Positions 13,182 through 21,483 are shown, numbered from the stretch's first letter. The stretch: 25,200 nucleotides of DNA from RGIG2041 sp045537695 (GCA_045537695.1 JAZSQB010000045.1:1-25200), one strand, 5' to 3'. Notes: generated by a model not told the origin, from the sequence alone. Numbers and translations: made by a program.

Positions 13182-13436
13182 GTGAATCCATTTTACAAGC
13201 AAAAGCGCTGGAAAATGAAGCGCAAGCAGATATTGAAGCGCGACCGCTTCCTGTGTCAGCATTGTTTGAGATACGGGCGGCGCGTCGATGCAACGACCGT
13301 GCATCACATCAAAGAGCTTGAAAACTACCCAGAGCTGGCATATACCGACAGCAACCTCGTTTCACTTTGTGATGCGTGCCACAACAAACAGCATCCCGAA
13401 AAAGGCGGAAGCAGAGGAAGAAAGAAACGGTTTTGA
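13182..13436 (+). CDS. HNH endonuclease next to terminase
   Basis: This 84-aa protein has Cys25-x2-Cys28, DATTVHHIKELENYPELA (H41, H42), N58 in DSNLVSLCDACHNKQH and Cys63-x2-Cys66 with H67 and H71: a zinc-stabilised HNH nuclease. GTG 13182 has AGGAG 10 nt upstream. In HK97-like and Gram-positive phages, an HNH protein encoded beside the terminase helps large terminase cut at cos; the same packaging role is inferred. Confidence 0.9.
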   Translation: MNPFYKQKRWKMKRKQILKRDRFLCQHCLRYGRRVDATTVHHIKELENYPELAYTDSNLVSLCDACHNKQHPEKGGSRGRKKRF

Positions 13437-13556
13437 TTTGTTTTGCTGCCGGTTTTGCGCAGATTTTCACCAGCTTTTGAAAGCTGCCGCCGTTCACTTC
13501 CCCGACGCTGCCCGAATCAAACGGAAAGCGTGTATGACGCCTGCTCGAGAGGGGTG

Positions 13557-13590
13557 CAATATGGTATTAAAAAAATTTAATACCATATTG
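13557..13590 (+). repeat. Perfect 15-bp inverted repeat
   Basis: CAATATGGTATTAAA (13557-13571), spacer AAAA, TTTAATACCATATTG (13576-13590). The arms are exact complements. No long T run follows, so it is more like a protein-binding site than a terminator. Confidence 0.8.
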
Positions 13591-13628
13591 TCACCCGCAT
13601 CCCCCCACCCTTTGCCGATAAAAATTGA

Positions 13629-13676
13629 CCCGCTGGACACCGGCGGGGGGAACTCTGTATATATGCGGGATTTTTT
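13629..13676 (+). promoter_or_regulatory. Two mutually exclusive hairpins (attenuator-like)
   Basis: CCCGC (13629-13633) can pair with GCGGG at 13643-13647, or with GCGGG at 13665-13669, the latter followed directly by ATTTTTT. This is a terminator/anti-terminator style arrangement before the small terminase gene. Confidence 0.35.
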
Positions 13677-13699
13677 CAGGAAAGGGGGAAACAGGCGGA

Positions 13700-14089
13700 A
13701 TGAAGCCCGAAACAAGGCGGCAAAAAGAGACGCAAAAAATCATCAAAGAGACTGTCGAAAACATGACTGCGCTCGGCGTTTACAGGCAGCAATTCGATGC
13801 TGCTATTGCTACATACGCGGATATGCGCTGCCAGCTGGCAGAGCTGAACAGGCAGTTTTTTGACGGCGGCTGCAAGATCACTGAACAATACACAAACAAG
13901 AGCGGTGCGACCAACGAGCGCAAGACGGCACTGTATGCTGCTATTGAGCAGCTACGCCGTGACATTGCATCAACGGAAGACCGCCTCGGACTTACCCCCG
14001 CCGGACTGCGCAGAATCAACGAGCAAGAGCTGAAAAAGAAAAAGAAAGCCAGCAAACTTGATCGCGCATTGAGCGGCAATGGCTATTAA
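13700..14089 (+). CDS. terS: Phage terminase small subunit, P27 family
   Basis: This 129-aa protein starts at ATG 13700 with AAAGGGGG and GGCGG upstream. The helical IKETVENMTALGVYRQQFDA, ATYADMRCQLAELNRQF and LTPAGLRRINEQELKKKKK segments are typical of P27-type small terminases. It recognises the phage packaging site and recruits the large subunit. It overlaps the large terminase by 11 nt. A longer in-frame start at 13625 is possible but has no RBS and lies in the structured spacer. Confidence 0.85.
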   Translation: MKPETRRQKETQKIIKETVENMTALGVYRQQFDAAIATYADMRCQLAELNRQFFDGGCKITEQYTNKSGATNERKTALYAAIEQLRRDIASTEDRLGLTPAGLRRINEQELKKKKKASKLDRALSGNGY

Positions 14090-15800
14090 AAAATACAAAA
14101 ATCAGGATGCCGTCATGCACTATGCGCGCGGCATTCTTGACGGCACAATTATTGCGAACATTGAGCGCAAACAAGCTGCCGCCCGCTTCCTGAAAGACCT
14201 CGACGACCCCCGTTTTGATTTCCGCATACAAAATGCGGAATTTGTTATTGAGATCATAGAATCGACCTTTGTACACGTCAAAGGAGAGCTGACCGGAAAA
14301 CCATTTTTGCTCGAGCCGTGGGAAAAATTTATTTGCTACAACCTTGCCGGCTTTTACCTTGCAGGGACGGACGAGCGGCGCTTCAAAGAAGCATTTATAT
14401 TTGTACCCCGCAAGAACGGAAAAACCCCTTTTGCCGCAGCTCTGGCGTGGGCGCTGTCTCTGCTTGATAGACGCACGTCGTCCACTCTCTACATCGTCGC
14501 AAACCGGCTCGACCGCGCGCTTGAAAGTTTTGACATCATCCGCAAAAACATTGATTTCATGGGCGAGAGGGACAATTTCAAAATCCTTGACAGCAATGCC
14601 GAGCATTCTATCAGCCGCGAATTCTACAATGACGACGACGAATACACCGGCAGCATGATGATTCAGGCGCTTGCAAACAACTCAAAGCAAGCAGACGGAT
14701 TGAATGCAAACCTGATTATACTTGACGAAATACACGCATACCGCAGCGCGACCGATTATTTTGTTTACAAGCAGGCAATGAAAGCATACCGCAATAAATT
14801 GCTGATCGGTATAACAACCGCGGGCAAGGACATGAACAGCTTTTGTTATTCGCGCCTTTGCTACTGTCAAAAAGTGCTTGCCGGAACGTGCGCAGACGAG
14901 CAATATTTTATATTTATCTGCAAGGCAGACAATCCGGAAAACTACACCGACCCCGTGGAATGGGAAAAGGCAAACCCGAATTATGGTGTGACGATCAGAC
15001 CGGAAGACATGGAAGCGGAAGCGCTGCAAGCGGCAAACGACCCTGCATCACGCAACGATTTTTTGAATAAATCCCTGAACATATACACCGACGTCGCAAG
15101 CGCGTATTTTGACGTGAACGAAGTGCAAGCATCTGACGAGGCATACAACTGGACGCTGGAAGACTTGCTGAAAATGCCTATTGTCTGGACAGGCGGCGCA
15201 GATTTGTCTATCATGCACGACTTGACGGCAGGCGCACTATACGGAGAGACAGAGGTCGCCGGCAAAAAGGTATCAATCACGATCACGCACGGATTTATGC
15301 CGATAACACAAGCCCAAAAGAAAGCAAGCGAGGATGAAATCCCGTTTTTCTGGTGGCAAGAGCAAGGCTGGCTGACAATGTGCAACGGGGATGTAAACGA
15401 CCCCGCAGAAATTGTCCGCTGGTTTAAGGACATGCGCACAAAGGGATTCAAAATAAAATCGGTCGCATTTGACAAATACAAATCACGTGATTTTGTTCGT
15501 TTCATGACGGCAGCGGGCTTTGTAATGGAAAACAGCGACCAGCAATATTGGAAAAAGTCAGAAGCATTCCGACACATCGAGCGGCAGATCAAAGCGCGGC
15601 GTTTCTATTACTGCCACAGCAAGGCATTTGAATACTGCATCGGAAATGTGAAAGCAATCGAAGACCCAGACGAGCGGGTGCGTTTTGAAAAAATCGCACC
15701 GGAGCGGCGCATGGACTTATTCGACGCGACGGTCATTGCCTGCAAGCAAGCAATAATTGCGGCTGACAGAAAGAACAAGTTAAACAAATGGTTTTCATAA
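14079..15800 (+). CDS. terL: Phage terminase large subunit (Terminase_1 family)
   Basis: This 573-aa protein has all motor and nuclease parts. The ATPase shows a Walker A of the RKNGKT type (111-116), Walker B LIILDE (212-217) and coupling motif TTAGK (246-250). The RNase H-like nuclease has GGADLS (D375), AFDKYKS (D465) and MDLFDA (D546, D549). It pumps phage DNA into the prohead and cuts it. Full family length, no lesions. ATG 14079 overlaps the small subunit. The HNH neighbour fits cos-type cutting. Confidence 0.97.
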   Translation: MAIKKYKNQDAVMHYARGILDGTIIANIERKQAAARFLKDLDDPRFDFRIQNAEFVIEIIESTFVHVKGELTGKPFLLEPWEKFICYNLAGFYLAGTDERRFKEAFIFVPRKNGKTPFAAALAWALSLLDRRTSSTLYIVANRLDRALESFDIIRKNIDFMGERDNFKILDSNAEHSISREFYNDDDEYTGSMMIQALANNSKQADGLNANLIILDEIHAYRSATDYFVYKQAMKAYRNKLLIGITTAGKDMNSFCYSRLCYCQKVLAGTCADEQYFIFICKADNPENYTDPVEWEKANPNYGVTIRPEDMEAEALQAANDPASRNDFLNKSLNIYTDVASAYFDVNEVQASDEAYNWTLEDLLKMPIVWTGGADLSIMHDLTAGALYGETEVAGKKVSITITHGFMPITQAQKKASEDEIPFFWWQEQGWLTMCNGDVNDPAEIVRWFKDMRTKGFKIKSVAFDKYKSRDFVRFMTAAGFVMENSDQQYWKKSEAFRHIERQIKARRFYYCHSKAFEYCIGNVKAIEDPDERVRFEKIAPERRMDLFDATVIACKQAIIAADRKNKLNKWFS

Positions 15801-15812
15801 GGAGCAAACAAC

Positions 15813-17018
15813 ATGAAAATTTTTAGCAGGAAGCAGAGGGACGCACCCAGCAGCCGCAGTCAAAGCGCGGTCGCGCTGTGGCTGAATAGCGAAGACGCAA
15901 AAAACATCCTGTGTCCCGAGGGATATACCCCGCTGTCGCAGAATGACGTTGTATGCCGCTGTGCGCATAAGATCGCGGACATGGTAAGCAACATGACAAT
16001 TTATCTGATGCAGAACGGCGAAAAGGGAGACACGCGCATAAAAAATGAGCTGTCGCGCGTGATCGACATAACGCCGAATCAGATCATGACCCGCAAGACA
16101 TTTGTGTATAAGCTGGTTGACGACATGGTGAAATGCGGCAACGCTGTGGCGCTGCCCTCTTACAACGGGACGCTGCTCGAATCAATGACGTGGCTTGACG
16201 CGTCGGCGGCAAGTTATTCTGATCTTGATTCAGACGGACATTATTTTATCACGATCAGCGGCAAGAGATACCGCGACGACGAAGTGCTGCATTTTGTCCT
16301 GATTCCGGACAAAGACAAGCCGTGGCGTGGCGTCGGATATGCGCCGCAAATTGCCGAAAGCGTGAAAACGTATTTACAGGCAAACGCGACAAAAACGGGA
16401 TTTTTACGCAGTAAATGGAAACCGTCAATGATAATTTCGATCAATGCGGACACGGAAGAACTGCAAGACCCCGAAAAGCGCAAAAAAATCCTCGGCAGCT
16501 ATGCAAGCGAAACGGAGAGGGGCGAGCCGTGGCTGATTCCCGCCGGAGAGCTTGACATAAAAACAATACAACCGCTGACGCTGCAAGACCTTGCGATACA
16601 AGACAGCATCACACTTGACATTCGCACAATTGCCGGCGCAATTGGCTTACCGCCGTTTTTGCTTGGCATTGGAGAATTCAACAAAGATGCGTACAACAAT
16701 TTTGTATCGTCAACAATACGCGGCTTTGCAGAGATCATACAGCAGGAATATACGCGAAAGCTGCTTTATTCCGAAAAGTGGTATTTCAAGATGTCTGAAA
16801 AATCCTTGCTGCACTACACGCTTACGGAAAAGCAAACCTATGTCGCAGGCATGGTGCAAAACGCTATGATGACCCGCAACGAGGGACGCAATGAATTCGA
16901 TCTCGCGCCCTCTGACGCTGCCGGAATGGATGATTTTGCCGTGCTTGAAAATTACATCAAGGTCGGAGACATCGACAAACAGAAAAAATTAAACAAAGGG
17001 GGTGCAGAGGGTGGATAA
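15813..17018 (+). CDS. HK97-type portal protein
   Basis: This 401-aa protein starts at ATG 15813, with AAGGAG 9 nt upstream. It matches HK97-type portal proteins: SAVALWLNSEDAKNILC near the start, the VCRCAHKIADMVSNM segment, HFVLIPDKDKPWRGVGYAP, and the LPPFLLGIGEFNKDAYNNFV core. It forms the dodecameric DNA gate at one capsid vertex and docks the terminase. Its last codons overlap the prohead protease gene. Confidence 0.95.
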   Translation: MKIFSRKQRDAPSSRSQSAVALWLNSEDAKNILCPEGYTPLSQNDVVCRCAHKIADMVSNMTIYLMQNGEKGDTRIKNELSRVIDITPNQIMTRKTFVYKLVDDMVKCGNAVALPSYNGTLLESMTWLDASAASYSDLDSDGHYFITISGKRYRDDEVLHFVLIPDKDKPWRGVGYAPQIAESVKTYLQANATKTGFLRSKWKPSMIISINADTEELQDPEKRKKILGSYASETERGEPWLIPAGELDIKTIQPLTLQDLAIQDSITLDIRTIAGAIGLPPFLLGIGEFNKDAYNNFVSSTIRGFAEIIQQEYTRKLLYSEKWYFKMSEKSLLHYTLTEKQTYVAGMVQNAMMTRNEGRNEFDLAPSDAAGMDDFAVLENYIKVGDIDKQKKLNKGGAEGG

Positions 17019-17592
17019 ATTCAGACGAGCTTTTTTGCAAAATGAGCTGAAAACACGCGCGGAAGAAAGCGGCGCTCGATATATCGAGGGATATTTTATC
17101 GTGTTCAATCAGCGCACAGAGCTGTGGAGCAACGAATTTGAAGAAATTGCGCCGGAATCCGTAACGGAAAGCCTCGCAAAAAACGACATCCGTTGTCTTT
17201 ACAACCACAACAGCGACATTGTTCTCGGTCGCACCGGCAGCAAAACACTGACGCTACGCGCGGATGCGCACGGCGTCTGGGGCAGTATGCCGGTAAACGA
17301 GGACGACCAGCAAGCGTGCGACGCTTATGCAAGAATCAAGCGCGGTGATATTAGCGGCTGTTCATTTGGTTTTAACCCCACAAAGTGGGAATATAGCGAC
17401 CTCGACGGCGGCGGAATGCTATGCAGAATCACCGGCATGGACTTGCGAGAAGTGTCTGTGTGTACGTTCCCGCAGTATGAGCAGACGGACATTCAGGCAA
17501 GACACAAGGACTTTGCGGCAGCTGCAACAGCGAGCCGTGAAAAGCAAAAAAACAATATCAAAGAAAGATTGGAGAAACTGAAAAAATGTTGA
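17011..17592 (+). CDS. HK97-family prohead protease
   Basis: This 193-aa protein belongs to peptidase family U35 (HK97 prohead protease): YIEGYFIVFN (24-33), catalytic H66 in CLYNHNSDIVLGR, S118 in GDISGCSFGF and LREVSVCTFPQ (145-155). It cleaves the delta domain of the capsid protein during maturation. I chose GTG 17011 because AAAGGGGG lies 8 nt upstream; GTG 17002 is an alternative. It overlaps portal by 8 nt and capsid by 7 nt. Confidence 0.93.
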   Translation: MDKFRRAFLQNELKTRAEESGARYIEGYFIVFNQRTELWSNEFEEIAPESVTESLAKNDIRCLYNHNSDIVLGRTGSKTLTLRADAHGVWGSMPVNEDDQQACDAYARIKRGDISGCSFGFNPTKWEYSDLDGGGMLCRITGMDLREVSVCTFPQYEQTDIQARHKDFAAAATASREKQKNNIKERLEKLKKC

Positions 17593-18902
17593 AACAGTTG
17601 AGATTACAGATCAACCTCGAAGCCGGCAAGAAAAGATATGCGGCGCTGCTCGATCAGAAAAGAGGTTTTGACGAAAGACAGGCGGACATCGAAAAGCGCT
17701 TTGCGGCTGCAACGGAAAAGGGCGAAGACCTTGCCCCCATTGAAGCAGACCTCAAAACCCTCGAGGACGATATTGCAGCTGCCGACGTGGACGCAAAGAT
17801 CGTGGACGTCGAGGCGGAAATCACCCGCATTGAAAACGAACTGAAAGAGACCGGAGAGGGACACGGCGCAGCTGGCGCATCCGGCAACGACAACGAAAAC
17901 GAAAAGAGAGGAAAAAACACCATGAACAAGTATCAGGTCAGAAGAATGCTCGAGAGCGGCGAATACTACGAGCGCGCAGAGGTCAAGGACTTTTACGAGA
18001 AGCTGAAAAACATTCGCGCCGTCTCCGGCGAGGGGCTTACTGTCCCCGAAATCATTGTAAATCGCATCATGGACATCATGGGCGACTACACCACCCTTTA
18101 CCCCCTTGTCGATAAGATTCGCGCAAAAGGCACTGCCCGCATCCTTATCGACACAGACACCACCGCTGCGACGTGGCTTGAATCCAAAGGCACGCTGCCG
18201 ACCGGTGACGTTGGCACTATCACCGACATTTCCTTTGACGGCTACAAGGTCGGCAAGGTGACGTTTGTTGACAATGCCATGATGCAGGACAGCATCGTAA
18301 ATCTTGACGACTACGTAACAAAGAAGCTCGCCCGCGCAATTGCGCTTGCACTCGATCTTGCAATCCTTAACGGCAAGGGTGACGCGCAGAAAGAGCCTAC
18401 CGGCATCATCACCGCGCTTGACGAATCCCACAAGGTAACTGTAACTGACCCCACCAGCGTTGCAGCTATCGTCAAGCCCATTGCCCTTGTTGACGACGGA
18501 ACGGACAGCACCGGTGACATCGTGGCTGTTATGAAGCGCAGCACGTATTACAACCGTCTGCTCGAGTTTTCCATTGCCACCACCGACGCCGGAGAAGTGG
18601 TCGGCAAGCTCCCCAACATCAAGAAACCCGATCTGCTCGGGCTTGACGTCGTTTTCAATAACGGCATGGACGTCGACAAGATTCTTTACGGCGACATGAC
18701 CTGTTACACCCTTGTTGAGCGTGAGAGCATCACGATTGACAAGTCTGAACACGTCAAGTTTGCGGAAGATCAGACCGCATTCCGCGGCAAGGGCAGATAC
18801 GACGGCAAGCCCACCAAAAAGAATGCGTTTGTGCTTGTCACTCTTGCATTTACCGCAGAAGCTGCCGCAGCTTCCACCGGTGAAGACGACGAGACTGTAT
18901 AA
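17586..18902 (+). CDS. Major capsid protein, HK97 fold, with delta domain
   Basis: This 438-aa protein has an N-terminal coiled coil (1-90) that serves as scaffolding delta domain, a Gly/Asn/Glu linker (90-110), then the HK97-fold core from about residue 113 (MNKYQVRRML ... VPEIIVNRIMDIMGDYTTLYP ... GRYDGKPTKKNAFVLVTLAF). The prohead protease should cut near the linker. The last 18 residues (Ala-rich then GEDDETV) form an acidic extension. In-frame ATG 17922 at the start of the core has GAGAGG 10 nt upstream and might give a delta-less form. The start ATG overlaps the protease stop. Confidence 0.95.
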   Translation: MLKQLRLQINLEAGKKRYAALLDQKRGFDERQADIEKRFAAATEKGEDLAPIEADLKTLEDDIAAADVDAKIVDVEAEITRIENELKETGEGHGAAGASGNDNENEKRGKNTMNKYQVRRMLESGEYYERAEVKDFYEKLKNIRAVSGEGLTVPEIIVNRIMDIMGDYTTLYPLVDKIRAKGTARILIDTDTTAATWLESKGTLPTGDVGTITDISFDGYKVGKVTFVDNAMMQDSIVNLDDYVTKKLARAIALALDLAILNGKGDAQKEPTGIITALDESHKVTVTDPTSVAAIVKPIALVDDGTDSTGDIVAVMKRSTYYNRLLEFSIATTDAGEVVGKLPNIKKPDLLGLDVVFNNGMDVDKILYGDMTCYTLVERESITIDKSEHVKFAEDQTAFRGKGRYDGKPTKKNAFVLVTLAFTAEAAAASTGEDDETV

Positions 18903-18926
18903 ATGCAGTAAAGAGAGGGCAGCAGC

Positions 18927-19211
18927 ATGAATGACGAAAGAAACATTGAAACAGCTTTGTCGCTGTTCAAAATAGCGCTCGGCGTCACGCACACCGTCCG
19001 CGATACATATTTCAGAAACTTGCTGCGCGCCCGCTTATGCGAACTCGAAAACACCGGCATTGCTATTGACACGGAATCCCCCGAGGACAATATGCTGCTT
19101 GCTGACTATTGCGAATGGACATATAAAAACAGGGACACTGCAAAAGCAATGCCGGAAAATCTGCGCTTGCGCTTGAACAATAAGAAAGTGAAAGGCAGGG
19201 CGACCACATGA
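18927..19211 (+). CDS. Head-tail connector protein (gp6-like)
   Basis: This 94-aa helical protein starts at ATG 18927 with GAGAGGG 7 nt upstream. The pattern of an N-terminal helix (ETALSLFKIALGV), a middle region (YFRNLLRARLCELENTGI) and EDNMLLADYCEWTYKNRD fits small head-tail connectors of HK97-like phages, and it lies right after the capsid. It overlaps the next gene by 4 nt. Confidence 0.8.
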   Translation: MNDERNIETALSLFKIALGVTHTVRDTYFRNLLRARLCELENTGIAIDTESPEDNMLLADYCEWTYKNRDTAKAMPENLRLRLNNKKVKGRATT

Positions 19212-19519
19212 ATGAATTGAACTCTGTGCAAAAAAACTCTGCCGAAATCTCGCTTGACGAGGTGTGCTACACCCCGCCATTTGAAGACGAGACGCATTTT
19301 CTCTTTTGCGCAGAAGTGCCGATAATTTCAAGTGAATTTTTCGACGCCGGCGTGCAGGACATCAAGCCGGCGCGCTCCCTCTTGGTCGACACAGAAAGCT
19401 ACGATGAAAATATTGACCGCGTGAAATACAAAGGCAGCGTGTATGCGATCTATCGCACATACAAAATGCCGACCGGACGCACGCAGCTGTATTTGACAGA
19501 AAAAGCGGGTGTGCGATAA
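19208..19519 (+). CDS. Head closure / head-tail adaptor protein
   Basis: This 103-aa protein starts at ATG 19208 (ATGA overlap). It is beta-rich with RSLLVDTESYDENIDRVKYK followed by GSVYAIYRTYKMPTGRTQLY, the layout of small SPP1 gp16-like stopper proteins. The assignment depends strongly on its slot between connector and gp10-like gene. It overlaps the next gene by one base (TAATG). Confidence 0.75.
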   Translation: MNELNSVQKNSAEISLDEVCYTPPFEDETHFLFCAEVPIISSEFFDAGVQDIKPARSLLVDTESYDENIDRVKYKGSVYAIYRTYKMPTGRTQLYLTEKAGVR

Positions 19520-19896
19520 TGCCGGATGATCTTGCGGCAGCAATTGCCGCCGCTCTTACAGAGTACACAGAGGAAGTAACAGAGGGAATGAAAAAAGCCG
19601 TCGACACAACGGCTGACGAAGTGAATGCAGAAATTAAGCGGCACATCAAATTCCAAAAGCGCACCGGAAAATATGTCAAGGCGTTTGCCGTCAAAACATC
19701 GTTTGAAGACAAGCGCAACAAGCGCAAAACGTGGTATGTGAAAGCCCCAGAATTCAGAAAAACGCATCTGCTCGAGAACGGACACAAAAACCGAAACGGA
19801 ACGCGTGCGCGGGCATATCCACATATCAAGTACGGCGAGGAATTGGCGCAAAAACGCCTGCCGGAGCTTATAGAAGACGCCGCGCAAGGAAAGTGA
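19519..19896 (+). CDS. HK97 gp10-like minor structural protein
   Basis: This 125-aa protein has a helical N-terminus (ALTEYTEEVTEGMKKAVDTT) followed by KRTGKYVKAFAVKT and APEFRKTHLLENGHKNRNGT, the signature of the HK97-gp10-like family (KTGxYxxxW ... THLLExGH). It acts at the head-tail joint. ATG 19519 abuts the previous stop. Confidence 0.88.
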   Translation: MPDDLAAAIAAALTEYTEEVTEGMKKAVDTTADEVNAEIKRHIKFQKRTGKYVKAFAVKTSFEDKRNKRKTWYVKAPEFRKTHLLENGHKNRNGTRARAYPHIKYGEELAQKRLPELIEDAAQGK

Positions 19897-19905
19897 GAAA
19901 CACAA

Positions 19906-20247
19906 ATGTCAAAAGTAAAAGCGCTGATTGAAAGTCGTATGCAGCAAGCGGGCATACAGACGCAGTACAGGAAATATGACAAGCCACCGGACGGCACATA
20001 TTCAACGTGGTATATTGACCGCGAAAAGCTGACCGGCAGCGACGGTCAGACCAGAATCCGACACAGCGACATTGTGCTTGAACTCTGCACAATCGACAAG
20101 GATTTTGACGCAGAGGAAAAGGTCGAGACTGCCTTTGAAGACTGCGAAATCACAAAACAGGAAGACTACAACACAAACGAAAATTTGTATACAGTCACCT
20201 TTAATTTCACCATAACAACAAAAATCAAAAGGAGAATGAGGACATGA
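19906..20247 (+). CDS. Tail terminator / tail completion protein
   Basis: This 113-aa protein starts at ATG 19906. It has YSTWYIDREKLTGSDGQTRI, an RHSDIVLELCTIDKDFDAEE helix-strand unit and YTVTFNFTITTKIK at the end. Size, fold impression and place between the gp10-like gene and tail tube fit the protein that caps the tail tube. It overlaps the tail tube gene by ATGA. Confidence 0.75.
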   Translation: MSKVKALIESRMQQAGIQTQYRKYDKPPDGTYSTWYIDREKLTGSDGQTRIRHSDIVLELCTIDKDFDAEEKVETAFEDCEITKQEDYNTNENLYTVTFNFTITTKIKRRMRT

Positions 20248-20840
20248 AAACCTATACCGACAGAATCGCACTCGGCAGCGGTGATTTGTTCTGCATGGAA
20301 TTCACCGGAACTTTGCCGGAAGACGAGGCAATCGAAAAAGACGAGAATCTTCTCGGCGCAATCAAGGGCGGTGCATCTGTGGAATACAAGCCCACAAAAT
20401 ACACCGCGTATGACGACAGCGGACGCCGCAGCAAGGAAATTATCACTGACGAGGAAGCAAAGCTCAAATCCGGTGTGATTACTTGGAACGGCAAGACGCT
20501 TGCAAGACTTTGCAGCACCGCGCGCGTAACCGAATCAGGAAACCGCCGCACGGTTAAGATCGGCGGCATCAAAAATCACGACGGCAAGAAATACGTGCTG
20601 CGTTTTCTCCACAAGGACGCAGAGGACGGCGACTGCCGCTTGACTATCGTCGGAAGCAACGAGGCGGGCTTCACGCTTGCGTTTGCAAAGGACAAAGAAG
20701 TACAGATCGACGCAGAATTCAAGGCGTTTCCGCATGACGAAGACGGAACGCTTATCAGGTATGACGAGGAAATCGTCGACGAAGCAGCTGCCGCAAGTGT
20801 TGCGGAGACTGATGCCGGAGACGAAAACGAGGAAGCCTAA
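20244..20840 (+). CDS. Major tail tube protein
   Basis: This 198-aa protein starts at ATG 20244. It is beta-rich with a conserved-looking N-terminus (IALGSGDLFCMEFTG), GASVEYKPTKYTAYDD and a central GVITWNGKTLARLC, followed by a strand-rich core ending in EVQIDAEFKAFPHDEDGTL. The C-terminus is acidic. These features and position before the tail chaperone identify the tube subunit that polymerises around the tape measure. Confidence 0.88.
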   Translation: MKTYTDRIALGSGDLFCMEFTGTLPEDEAIEKDENLLGAIKGGASVEYKPTKYTAYDDSGRRSKEIITDEEAKLKSGVITWNGKTLARLCSTARVTESGNRRTVKIGGIKNHDGKKYVLRFLHKDAEDGDCRLTIVGSNEAGFTLAFAKDKEVQIDAEFKAFPHDEDGTLIRYDEEIVDEAAAASVAETDAGDENEEA

Positions 20841-20851
20841 ACGAACAAAAA

Positions 20852-20879
20852 GCGGCGGGCGGCTTTCCCCGCTCGCCGC
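20852..20879 (+). promoter_or_regulatory. GC-rich hairpin between tail tube and chaperone genes
   Basis: GCGGCG-g-GCGG (20852-20862), loop CTTTCC, CCGC-t-CGCCGC (20869-20879) form an 11-bp stem with a G/T wobble. No T run follows (AAATCTATATTTA). It may protect the abundant tail-tube mRNA end or partly stop transcription. Confidence 0.6.
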
Positions 20880-20906
20880 AAATCTATATTTACAGGAGAA
20901 TGAAAA

Positions 20907-21206
20907 ATGCTTGACTTAACATCAATCAAAAAACCGACGCTGCCCGTTAAAATCTCGGACGTGCTGTCCGTGACACTTCTGCCTACGTCGAAAGAGCTTG
21001 TCGACAAAATGCAGGAATTCAAAAAGAACACTGGCAGCCATAACAGCGCCGAGCTTTATCAGCTGGCGGCATCCGTTCTTTCTGACAACACAGAAAAAAA
21101 GACCGTAAGCACAGAAGACATCCAGCATCTTGATTTGTACGTTATCAAGGAGCTTTTCAGAGAATATCAGAAATTCATTAAGGAGATCAATGCAGACCCA
21201 AACTGA
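20907..21206 (+). CDS. Tail assembly chaperone, short form (gpG-like)
   Basis: This 99-aa protein starts at ATG 20907 with AGGAG about 10 nt upstream. It is helical (TSKELVDKMQEFKKNTGSHN and DLYVIKELFREYQKFIKEIN) and sits between tail tube and tape measure, where lambda gpG analogues lie. It ends at TGA 21204-21206, directly after a canonical slippery heptamer (CCCAAAC 21197-21203) that gives the longer form. Confidence 0.85.
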   Translation: MLDLTSIKKPTLPVKISDVLSVTLLPTSKELVDKMQEFKKNTGSHNSAELYQLAASVLSDNTEKKTVSTEDIQHLDLYVIKELFREYQKFIKEINADPN

Positions 21207-21478
21207 CGATACCGTACTACCCCGAAGACGACGAGGGGCAGGAGCGGTACACAGTAAGAACATCCCCCGACAAATGGGTCGCAGATTATGCCGGCATCAG
21301 CATTTTTGACGTGGGTAAAATCTGCTATTATGATTATTTGCTTTTGCTGCGTGAATCAATCATAACCAATTGCAGAAAAACCGAAAAAGGGCGTGAATAC
21401 CTCGACAAATGCTGGATAATAGCGCAGACGAAGCCGGAGAGGGACAAACTGCGCAAAAAATTCAGGAAAGGCGGGTAA
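20907..21478 (+). CDS. Tail assembly chaperone, -1 frameshift long form (gpGT-like)
   Basis: Join of 20907-21203 and 21203-21478. Slipping -1 on C-CCA-AAC just before the stop moves translation into an open frame of 91 codons beginning LTIPYYPEDDEGQERYTVRT and ending at TAA 21476-21478. The downstream part has no start codon with RBS but reads as a real helical protein (GKICYYDYLLLLRESIITN and IIAQTKPERDKLRKKF). In lambda and many siphophages the G and GT products act together on the tape measure. Predicted length is about 190 aa. Confidence 0.85.
21197..21203 (+). other. Programmed -1 frameshift slippery site
   Basis: CCCAAAC in phase C-CCA-AAC, followed immediately by the zero-frame TGA. 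It fits the X-XXY-YYZ rule exactly. Confidence 0.85.
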
Positions 21479-21483
21479 AAGCC

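Larger units (their letters stand above)
13437..13699 (+). other. 263-bp gene-free packaging spacer
   Basis: This stretch between HNH and small terminase has no supported gene. It contains the 15-bp perfect inverted repeat at 13557-13590, a C6 run (13601-13606), a CCCGC/GCGGG hairpin with a G6 run (13629-13650) and a T6 run (13671-13676). Cos sites of HNH-encoding phages usually lie in such spacers, so it is a candidate cos region. Confidence 0.45.

Noticed and set aside
13288..13863. 191-codon plus-strand frame across the packaging spacer
   Set aside because: It overlaps HNH and small terminase out of frame, passes through the perfect inverted repeat and has no family features.
17604..18992. 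462-codon minus-strand frame
   Set aside because: It is the complement of the major capsid gene, whose frame is unambiguous; no RBS or motif supports the minus frame.
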